Below are positions 54,294 to 61,822 of a DNA stretch of 64,000 nucleotides, piece after piece. This stretch comes from Lyngbya aestuarii BL J (lineage in GTDB: Bacteria; Cyanobacteriota; Cyanobacteriia; Cyanobacteriales; Microcoleaceae), in NCBI RefSeq assembly GCF_000478195.2, contig NZ_AUZM01000019.1:1-64000 (forward strand), written 5' to 3'. The notes beneath the pieces are model-generated. The model saw only the letters and a program-made list of their open reading frames with translations, searched no databases and was not told the origin of the DNA. Position 1 is the stretch's first letter. Every line of letters starts with the position of its first letter. Both the position numbers and the translations under genes were made by a program.

Positions 54294-54995
54294 TTAAATT
54301 GGTTTAAGAGTATCAGACAAAGCGGCAATTGCTGCGTCAATTTCTGTGGTTTTTTCTTCGGTTGCAGAGACTAATAACAGAAAAATATTATTACCACTTT
54401 GACGTACTAAAATCGTTCCTTGAATGGGTTGAGTTTTTGCCCCCATTTTTAAGGTTGCAGTCCAAGGAAGTCTAACCGAACCTGTCCCTAATTCTTGATA
54501 AGAATCGGGCTTAAATCCTTCACCTCGTTCAAAGGTTTCAATGGCAATTTGTGCTAAACTTGCATTCGGAATTTGTCGGTTACTTTCTCGGGTTTTAGCA
54601 ACAACAGTATAGGCTAAATTGCCTTCGGGTGATTCAATTAACGGAAAGTTACCCACAAAACCAACATTATATCCCTCTAAAATCCCTATTTGAAATCGAC
54701 CTTGAGGATCTTTATAGTTACTCTCGCTTAACGGTAGCGGTTGGACTTCGGGAGTTGGAGGCGTGAGTATCGGTGTAGGTGTGGGCGTGGGTGTAGGAGT
54801 TGGTGATGGCGAGGGAGAAGCCGCCGGGGAAGGGGAAGGTTTTGGCGTGGGAGAGGCTTGTTGGGCGTGAGTCGGTAAACCTATATTGACAACTGCAAAG
54901 GAAGATTTTATAACTTTTGAAGGTTGACCGATGAGGATTAAAATTAAAGTGGTAATTGTGGCGATCGCCATCCATGTAAGGCGGTTTTTTTTCAT
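54294..54995 (-). CDS. Exported protein with proline-rich linker and PsbP-like domain
   Basis: 233 residues. Signal or anchor helix (about 8-24), then a low-complexity linker of Pro with Ser, Thr and Ala (about 47-85, PTPTPTPTP in the middle). A globular domain follows (about 95-233) with YKDPQGRFQIGILEGYNVGFVG, LAYTVVAKT and LLLVSATEEKTTEIDAAIAALSDTLKP. This is the strand-helix order of PsbP-like/MOG1-fold lipoproteins. A role at photosystem II is possible but not shown. Confidence 0.6.
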   Translation of the reverse strand: MKKNRLTWMAIATITTLILILIGQPSKVIKSSFAVVNIGLPTHAQQASPTPKPSPSPAASPSPSPTPTPTPTPTPILTPPTPEVQPLPLSESNYKDPQGRFQIGILEGYNVGFVGNFPLIESPEGNLAYTVVAKTRESNRQIPNASLAQIAIETFERGEGFKPDSYQELGTGSVRLPWTATLKMGAKTQPIQGTILVRQSGNNIFLLLVSATEEKTTEIDAAIAALSDTLKPI

Positions 54996-55022
54996 CGTTA
55001 AATTCCTGAGTAAAATGTAAGT

Positions 55023-56456
55023 TTATTTGCCAAATACCATCGGATTTCCAAAGTCAAATACACCCGCAATACACCCGGTCATTAATGTTGCTAAAGTTCC
55101 CGCCCATAATGCTTTTAAACCCAAAGCAGAGACTTCTGAACTGCGAGTCGGAATCAGAGAAGATAACCCCCCCACAAAGATACCGTAGGAGGCAAAATGA
55201 GTAAAACCACACAACACATAACTGACAATTAGCATTGCGCGATCGCTAATTCCACCAGTTGCATTCAGTTGGGCTAAAGCTTGATAAGGAGGAATATTCG
55301 TTTCGAGTAAACGTCTACCAATTAACACCGAAGCTTGCCAAAGTTCTGCCCAATTTAGCGAAACCCCAGTCAAAAATGTTAACGGTAAAAATAAAGCACC
55401 CAAAATATTTTGTAACGTAATCACCTGAAAAACATTGCCAAGCGGTTGCAGAATGATCACTTGACTATCAGCCAGACTTGCTAAGGAGGAAAACAGCAAG
55501 TTGATCAAAGCAACCATCCCCAAAATAGCAATTAATGCAGCGGCAATTCCCACCGCCATTTTAACCCCATCTAATGCACCCCCAATCAAGCTATCCATGG
55601 GATTTGGACGCTGTTCTAAATCTTCTTCGGGATCTTGGGGAACCCCACCCATTGTTTTTGGTTCTTCAGTTTCCGGAACGAGGAGTTTTGATAAGACGAA
55701 ACAAGCCGGAATCGTCATAATAGATGCGGAAACTAAATGTCCGGTAATCGTTGGAAAAGTCGGACGTAAAAAGCCAGCATATAGGGCTAATACTGAAGAC
55801 GCAATCGAACCAAAACAACTCGATAAAATTGCACAAAGTTCGCTGCGAGTCATATCCAGTAAGTAGGGTTTAATGGCAATGGCTGACTCAATCCCCACAA
55901 AAATATTAGCCGCACCTGCGAGAGATTCAGCCCCACTAATTCCCATTGTTTTTTGAAAAATTCGAGCAAAAAGCTGTACAATCGGTTGAATAATATTTAA
56001 CCGATACAGCAAGCTGATCAAACCTGCAAAGAAAATCACCTGGGGTAAAGCTCGAAACGCCAGAATATAGGTAAATCCGGGGTTAATATTGTCCGGGCCA
56101 ATGCGATCGCCAGGAACCGCAACATAAGGTGTACCGATAGCCCTGGCAATCCATCGACCAGCCGGCCCGGGACCCGCCGCAAAATTGGGATCACTCACCA
56201 AAACTGAATTTGGGCCACCAAATAGAAATCTAGCCCCCGCCTCCGACGCATCTAAAATAGCGTTGAGAAAGGTACTCAGTCCTTCAACCAGTTGAGGGCC
56301 AAACACAAACACGATCAACCCAATACATAATTGCAAGCCAATCCCCCAAGCAATTACTTTCCAGCGAATCACGCCTCTATTTTCAGATCCCAACCAGGCG
56401 ATTGTACATAAGCCTGCAATTCCTAACAGAGATATCAAGTTCAACAATGGGTTCAT
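55023..56456 (-). CDS. Concentrative nucleoside transporter (CNT family)
   Basis: 477 residues from ATG 56456, which has GGAGAGG 9 nt upstream (an in-frame TTG at 56465 is too close to it). CNT features: N-terminal helices, GPGPAGRWIARAIGTP, FTYILAFRALPQVIFFAGLISLLYRL, a core with SGAESLAGAANIFVGIESAIAIKPYL (substrate and sodium site) and MTRSELCAILSSCFGSIASSVLALYAGFL. The insertion with EEPKTMGGVPQDPEEDLEQ (about 222-245) lies in a loop. Takes up nucleosides with Na or H. Confidence 0.93.
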   Translation of the reverse strand: MNPLLNLISLLGIAGLCTIAWLGSENRGVIRWKVIAWGIGLQLCIGLIVFVFGPQLVEGLSTFLNAILDASEAGARFLFGGPNSVLVSDPNFAAGPGPAGRWIARAIGTPYVAVPGDRIGPDNINPGFTYILAFRALPQVIFFAGLISLLYRLNIIQPIVQLFARIFQKTMGISGAESLAGAANIFVGIESAIAIKPYLLDMTRSELCAILSSCFGSIASSVLALYAGFLRPTFPTITGHLVSASIMTIPACFVLSKLLVPETEEPKTMGGVPQDPEEDLEQRPNPMDSLIGGALDGVKMAVGIAAALIAILGMVALINLLFSSLASLADSQVIILQPLGNVFQVITLQNILGALFLPLTFLTGVSLNWAELWQASVLIGRRLLETNIPPYQALAQLNATGGISDRAMLIVSYVLCGFTHFASYGIFVGGLSSLIPTRSSEVSALGLKALWAGTLATLMTGCIAGVFDFGNPMVFGK

Positions 56457-56700
56457 ACCATACAACCTCTCCAGCTAAGGGCATCTTGCCTTATAAAGGC
56501 TTCCATGACAAGCATATTAGCGATAAACGGACTCTAATGGATCTATCTTCTCAAGCTTGAGTAAGCCGATGAGGAGAAACCGAGGAGATAGAGGAAATCG
56601 AAAAAACTCCAAAATCCTAAATTCAACTCTTGCATTCCCAATCTTCCAAAATAAGCACACAATAGTAACAGTGTTTCTCACATGAGCCAATTTTTGACTA

Positions 56701-56967
56701 ATGGATGCTTTTCAGCCAACCCCGCCTGCTTGGACTAATAATGCAATTCATGCTTTTGAATTTTGCTGTCCGAATTGTTCTGCAAATTCTTTAGAAGCAC
56801 AACAAGTCTGGATTAATCGTCGTTCTCCGGTATATGGTGACAATCATCGTCGTAAATGGCAAGAATTTTATCAGTGTCAATGTGGGGGGACTTGGTGGGC
56901 TTGGAGTAGTGATCGCCCGCCTTCTAATCTTAAACCTCGTGATCAGGACTTGCCCATGGAAGATTGA
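56701..56967 (+). CDS. Small zinc-ribbon-like conserved protein
   Basis: 88 residues. CCPNC (about 24-28) and CQCGG (about 60-64) form a CxxC...CxC zinc ribbon. Between them VWINRRSPVYGDNHRRKWQEFYQ, then TWWAWSSDRPPSNL. The pattern is that of a small protein family I have seen only as hypothetical in cyanobacteria. A terminator follows at 57038. Confidence 0.7.
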   Translation: MDAFQPTPPAWTNNAIHAFEFCCPNCSANSLEAQQVWINRRSPVYGDNHRRKWQEFYQCQCGGTWWAWSSDRPPSNLKPRDQDLPMED

Positions 56968-57037
56968 AATTCAGAATAATCAATTTTTTACCCGGATTAT
57001 CGGTCACATTTTGATCAAGATTAATAAATATCTCCAC

Positions 57038-57077
57038 TAGCAACGACTGCAACTTTAAACCTTTCGTTGCTATTTTT
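57038..57077 (+). terminator. Rho-independent terminator of the zinc-ribbon gene
   Basis: TAGCAACGA (57038-57046) pairs with TCGTTGCTA (57064-57072), followed by TTTTT. It lies 70 nt after the stop codon. Confidence 0.8.
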
Positions 57078-57419
57078 AATTCTTACATATAGTAATATTA
57101 CTTGATTTGTAAAAAATCAATCTATCTTCGCCCCCCCCATTTTGAGGATTTGGGGGCAATATCGTTGACAACTCATTTCTGATTGCTATAGATATCAATA
57201 CTCACCTTTTTAAGATCATAAAGTTCGGGGATTCCCCGAAGGGGAACAAGTTCCCCTACTGCTCAAACTCAATACTGAAGCCGGATTCAGCCCGATTAAT
57301 GCTCCCTTTGCTTCGGTGCAGTTTCTCTGACTATTCTAGAGCCATACCTCGAAAAAAGGTCACAAGCATCACTCCTTAACAGAATGAACTTGGAACGAGA
57401 AATATTAGGGTGAATTCAA
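57078..57419. other. Intergenic region with palindromes
   Basis: 342 nt before the lysozyme gene. It contains a perfect 18-bp inverted repeat AGGGGAAC-AA-GTTCCCCT (57240-57257), preceded by GGGGATTCCCC (57227-57237). The two can form adjacent or alternative hairpins. No gene seen. The lysozyme promoter probably lies in 57300-57410. Confidence 0.5.
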
Positions 57420-58277
57420 ATGATGCAAAGAATACTGAAGATTTTTGATGATTATCAAGTCGGTGAATTTGAAGGAAATCAACCCCTGCGAGTTGTAGAT
57501 ACTCAAGGAAAAGTGCAACTGTTAATCAAAGCGTTGCAGTTCACGTTGGCGGATAGTTTTATGATCGAACAAGCTGATTCAATTCCTCGCGGAGAAGTCC
57601 TTCCACCTCGCAGCAGCAGCCGAAAAATTAATAGGGAAGGAATTAAGCTGATTAAAGCCTTTGAAGGCGTTGAACTTGAAGCTTATCTCGATGCTGTTGG
57701 TGTGCCGACCATTGGTTATGGACATACGAAAGATGTGTTTTTAGGAATGACAATTACTCAAGCTGAAGCTGAGGAGTTATTACGCCAAGATATCGAAGAA
57801 TTTGAAATCGCTGTTGAAGATGCGGTGCAAGTTGAAATTAATGATCATCAATTCTCAGCGTTAGTTTCATTTTGCTTTAACTTAGGAGCAAATTCATTAT
57901 TTAAGTCAACTCTCCTCAAGTTTTTAAATGTAAGAAAACTGCAAGAAGCAAGCCTAGAATTTGCCCGTTGGAATAAAGCAGGAGGTCAGCCTTTACTGGG
58001 GTTAACCCGACGAAGAATGGCTGAACGAGCTTTGTTTTTAGGTAAACCTTGGCAACCTTTCCTTGAGTATGAACTCCTGCAATTAACTCAACCCAAAATT
58101 CAAAGCGAATACGTTCGTTATATTCAAAACGGACTGCAAAAAGCAGGATTTGATGTTCAAGCCAATGGCATTTTTGACTTTGAGACAGACAAAGCTATTA
58201 AACAATTTCAAGCACAGAAAGGTTTTGAAGCCGATGGAATAGTTGGGCCGATCACCGTCACCGCCTTGGGCTTGTAA
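57420..58277 (+). CDS. Phage-type lysozyme (GH24) with peptidoglycan-binding domain
   Basis: 285 residues. An N-terminal region (1-60) of unknown fold, then a T4-lysozyme-like GH24 domain (about 68-205): LIKAFEGVELEAYLDAVGVPTIGYGHTKDV carries the catalytic Glu (KAFEG) and the Asp and Thr of the family. NLGANSLFKSTLL and LGLTRRRMAERALFLG close the fold. A C-terminal PG_binding_1 domain follows (about 228-284, VRYIQNGLQKAGFDVQANGIFD...KAIKQFQAQKG...DGIVGPITVTAL). No signal peptide, so export would need a holin or other route. No phage structural genes are nearby. 48 nt before the next gene. Confidence 0.93.
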   Translation: MMQRILKIFDDYQVGEFEGNQPLRVVDTQGKVQLLIKALQFTLADSFMIEQADSIPRGEVLPPRSSSRKINREGIKLIKAFEGVELEAYLDAVGVPTIGYGHTKDVFLGMTITQAEAEELLRQDIEEFEIAVEDAVQVEINDHQFSALVSFCFNLGANSLFKSTLLKFLNVRKLQEASLEFARWNKAGGQPLLGLTRRRMAERALFLGKPWQPFLEYELLQLTQPKIQSEYVRYIQNGLQKAGFDVQANGIFDFETDKAIKQFQAQKGFEADGIVGPITVTALGL

Positions 58278-58324
58278 AACCGACTCATCCGTTCAAATTG
58301 TACACAAAAATCACAACAAAAACC

Positions 58325-59428
58325 ATGCAATACATCCTACATTTCAAAACGGACTCCTACCTGAAACGCTTTCCTTTTGCTCCCGAAAAACTCTCACCCG
58401 AATATCTCCTATTCTATAAAGCGGGCGACGAAATATCCATCAGCGACTACACGCCGAACTTACAAGGAAATCACATCCGGGTCATTTTAGAAAATGTTGA
58501 TGTCCGTTCAGTTTCTCTCGAAGATATCGAGAAACAATACTATTGTTTGGCGAGTGAAGTCGAAATCTTTAACACAGAAGTTGCTCGCGGAAGTCGTGAT
58601 GCTCAAAAATTTCCACCAACACTTCTACCCAAAGTCAATTTAAAGGTTCCTTTCCACACCCAACACAACAATCAACAGAATCCTAGCGGTGCTTGTAATG
58701 TGACTTGTATCGCCATGATCTTGAAATATTACGGGGTTGATTCTCGCACTCCAGACGATATTAATCGCAATGTTCAACTCGAAGATGTTCTTTATCTTAA
58801 AACAACTCAATGGGATAAAGAAAATGGATTTTATGGAAGTTCTCAAGCACGTCATCAACCCCTATTTTTGATGCGATTATTGCGGGAGTGGGGACAAAAA
58901 TATGGTCAAGGTGCATTACAAAATTCCCATTTCAAAGAATTCGCGTCTGAAAATGACATCAAACAGCACATTGCTTCGGGAAATCCGGTCGTTATTCACG
59001 GTTATTTTACAAACTTTGGTCACATTATTGTTGTCAAGGGTTATGACGAGACAACTCGCGAATGGATTTGTAACGATCCGAACGGAAAATGGTTGGGATA
59101 TCAAGGCGGATACGATAAAAATGCTAGCGGTGAAAATGTGCGTTATAGCTACGATAACGTTCGCGAAGTTTGTCATATTGGTGGCGGAATTTGGTGTCAT
59201 TTTCCCATTCCTCGGGTGTTACGTTTGAAGCAACAATTAATGGAAGGACAGGACGTTATTCAAGTACAAACAGCATTGAAAAAACTCGGTTTCTCAGTAG
59301 AACCGAACGGAATATTTGACAAAAATACCGATAGCGCTGTTCAACAGTTTCAGCAAGAAAAAGACTTAACCGTTGATGGTGTTGTTGGCTCTAAAACTTG
59401 GGCTAGTTTATTTACCACTTCTGCATAA
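58325..59428 (+). CDS. C39-like cysteine peptidase with peptidoglycan-binding domain
   Basis: 367 residues from ATG 58325. N-terminal beta-rich region (1-85), then a Peptidase_C39_2 domain with the triad C124 (GACNVTCIAM), H233 (FGHIIVVKGYD) and D251 (WICNDPNGKW). The C-terminal PG_binding_1 domain (VIQVQTALKKLGFSVEPNGIFDKNTDSAVQQFQQEK...DGVVG) closely parallels that of the preceding lysozyme. A peptidase acting on cell-wall peptides or a toxin-like hydrolase is inferred. No signal peptide. Confidence 0.87.
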   Translation: MQYILHFKTDSYLKRFPFAPEKLSPEYLLFYKAGDEISISDYTPNLQGNHIRVILENVDVRSVSLEDIEKQYYCLASEVEIFNTEVARGSRDAQKFPPTLLPKVNLKVPFHTQHNNQQNPSGACNVTCIAMILKYYGVDSRTPDDINRNVQLEDVLYLKTTQWDKENGFYGSSQARHQPLFLMRLLREWGQKYGQGALQNSHFKEFASENDIKQHIASGNPVVIHGYFTNFGHIIVVKGYDETTREWICNDPNGKWLGYQGGYDKNASGENVRYSYDNVREVCHIGGGIWCHFPIPRVLRLKQQLMEGQDVIQVQTALKKLGFSVEPNGIFDKNTDSAVQQFQQEKDLTVDGVVGSKTWASLFTTSA

Positions 59429-59578
59429 GCTGCTCTGATATTCTCCTATGTACTTATTGCTGAATGAGTCAATCTTTTTCTAGTAAACCTCAAAATATCT
59501 AGATGAATATCTGCTAATTTAGCAATTTTCTTGAACTCACACATAACTTAAACCAAACACTCACAAGGATAACGAGAT

Positions 59579-61690
59579 ATGACGACGACATCTACAACCA
59601 ACCTTTACGCTTTACTGATCGGAATTGATTGCTATCTACCGAATAAATTACCTGAAGGTTCCTACGGAAGTTTAAAAGGATGTGTACGCGATATTAACCA
59701 TGTAGAAGCTTTTCTGAAAAATCGACTACAAGTACCCGAAACTCACATTACCAAGCTAACAGCTTCTAATCTAAAAGGTTCCACAGAGCCATCGGAACCG
59801 AAAGACCAGTGGCCAACCTATGAAAATATGGTCGCCAAGTTTCAGGAAATTACAAAACAAGCTCAACCTCAAGACCAAGTTTATATTCACTACTCCGGTC
59901 ACGGTGGACGCGCAGCGACCGTTTATCCTAATCTCAAAGGAGAAGATGGAATTGATGAGTCTCTCGTTCCGACAGATATTGGTAACTCAGAAGCTCGATA
60001 TCTCCGGGACCTTGAGCTAGCAAAACTCCTGCAAAATATGGTCGATAAAGGCTTAGTGGTGACAGTCGCTCTCGATAGCTGTCATTCTGGAGGTGCGGCG
60101 CGGAAAATTGGAGAGAATTGCGATATTCGTCGAGCATCAGGGGGTGCTGTTGACACCACGCCACGACCAACAGAGAGTTTAGTTGCATCTCAAGAGGAAC
60201 TGGTTCAAACCTGGCAAAGTTTGGCACAGAACAACCAAAATACTCGCAATGTTACCAGTAGTGGTTGGCTACCAGAACCCAAAGGCTACACTTTACTCGC
60301 GGCTTGTCGAGATAATGAGTATGCTTACGAGACTGATTTTGATGGCGAACGTCATGGAGCATTAACGTACTGGCTGTTAAGGTCTTTAGAGAAATTTGGA
60401 ACCGGAGTTGCTGCCAAAACACTTCACAATCACATTTTTGGTAAAGTTCATACCCAGTTTGAAAAACAAACACCGATGTTGCAAGGAGAAAGCGATCGCA
60501 GTTTCTTCGGCAATAATTTCACGGACTCTGACTTAACTGTATCAGTCATCCAAGTTGATTCAGACCAAAAACAGATTCAGTTAGGTGCAGGTCAAGTTCA
60601 AGGTTTGCGTAAAGGTGCAAAATTTGCCATCTATCCAGCTACAGCAGATTTAACCCAGATTGATCGGCGAGTAGCACTAGCTGAAATTACACAACTCGGT
60701 GGGGGAAAATGCTGGGCAACGATTACTGAAATGTTGGGAGAGAGCAAAATAGAGGATATTGATTCCAGTGCTTGCGCTTTGCTGCTGCATCCTAATGTCC
60801 AACTTGTGCGTAAAGTCCGTTTATTACCACCACAAGAAATAGACCCTTCTACAGAAATCAATTCACAAGTTGCACTGCAAGCGATTGAGTCAGCAATGTC
60901 AGAAAGCAAGGGATGGGTTGAGTTAGTGTCTAGCGATGAAACGGTTGATTATCAGGTGTCTATTGCAGCAGATGAATATGTCATTTCCGATAGTGCAGGA
61001 GAGCCTGTAGCGAACTTGCGACCTGTTCTCAAAGTTAATGATTCAAATGCCGCAGTTAGTCTGGTTAAACGCTTGAAGCATTTGTCTAAATATCGCTCTA
61101 CAATAGACCTGGATAATCATGATTCTATGTCTCCCCTACAAGGAAAAATCACAGTAGAACTCTGTGCATTACCCAACAATTACGAACCGGGCGAGAAGCT
61201 AGAATTACAACCCTTTAACGCGGTGGGTAACATCCCGACCCTTGATGTTAATCAATATGCTTGCCTGCGAATTCGCAATGAATCTCACCAAACCCTCAAT
61301 ATCACTGTACTTGCAATCCAGCCAGATTGGAGTATTGTCAAAGGCTATCCAAACGGTGCCGCTTTTCAACCCTTAGATAAGGGACGAGACATTCTGTGGC
61401 CGATTAAAACCAGTCTTCCGAATGGCTCTCAAGAAGGAATAGATATTTTGAAAGTTTTTGCCACCATCGATGGAACAAGCTTTGACTGGCTAGAACTACC
61501 TGCATTAGATCAACCCATTCAATCTAAAAATGCGGGAAAAGCAACCACTCCCCTCGCTAAGTTCTTAGCAACTTTTTTAGCCAGTGAAGATGCCCCTCCC
61601 ACGAAAAATGTCAGCTCTGCCGCTTATGCAAGTGAAGAATGGACAACAGAACAGCTAACATTGGTGGTCAAAAAAGGTGTAAGTCGTTAA
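59579..61690 (+). CDS. Caspase-family (C14, orthocaspase) protein
   Basis: 703 residues. The caspase p20 domain is at the N-terminus (6-290): YALLIGIDCYLP, then catalytic H108 in HYSGHGG and C168 in ALDSCHSGG, both present. The remaining 410 residues include a beta-rich part (about 310-440) and, near 535-640, a DUF4384-like domain (QYACLRIRNESHQTLNITVLAIQPDWSIVKGYP). Bacterial caspases cut after Arg or Lys and are linked to stress and cell death in cyanobacteria. 150 nt after the C39 gene and 132 nt before a caspase-nSTAND gene. Confidence 0.93.
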   Translation: MTTTSTTNLYALLIGIDCYLPNKLPEGSYGSLKGCVRDINHVEAFLKNRLQVPETHITKLTASNLKGSTEPSEPKDQWPTYENMVAKFQEITKQAQPQDQVYIHYSGHGGRAATVYPNLKGEDGIDESLVPTDIGNSEARYLRDLELAKLLQNMVDKGLVVTVALDSCHSGGAARKIGENCDIRRASGGAVDTTPRPTESLVASQEELVQTWQSLAQNNQNTRNVTSSGWLPEPKGYTLLAACRDNEYAYETDFDGERHGALTYWLLRSLEKFGTGVAAKTLHNHIFGKVHTQFEKQTPMLQGESDRSFFGNNFTDSDLTVSVIQVDSDQKQIQLGAGQVQGLRKGAKFAIYPATADLTQIDRRVALAEITQLGGGKCWATITEMLGESKIEDIDSSACALLLHPNVQLVRKVRLLPPQEIDPSTEINSQVALQAIESAMSESKGWVELVSSDETVDYQVSIAADEYVISDSAGEPVANLRPVLKVNDSNAAVSLVKRLKHLSKYRSTIDLDNHDSMSPLQGKITVELCALPNNYEPGEKLELQPFNAVGNIPTLDVNQYACLRIRNESHQTLNITVLAIQPDWSIVKGYPNGAAFQPLDKGRDILWPIKTSLPNGSQEGIDILKVFATIDGTSFDWLELPALDQPIQSKNAGKATTPLAKFLATFLASEDAPPTKNVSSAAYASEEWTTEQLTLVVKKGVSR

Positions 61691-61822
61691 AAGGAACTCT
61701 GAAAGTTGTCTTGTCGCAAGTTTTGAGTTTAGGCGCATCTCAACTTATATTTCAAGCAAATTTTGTATTTTGAGATGCCCTTTTATTCCTGGAAATCAAG
61801 TCATTGATTTGGAGATTCAGCT

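Noticed and set aside
57420-58277. Prophage, suggested by the GH24 lysozyme
   Set aside because: No capsid, tail, terminase, holin or integrase genes are near, and the peptidoglycan-binding domain is shared with the next gene. A chromosomal module is more likely.
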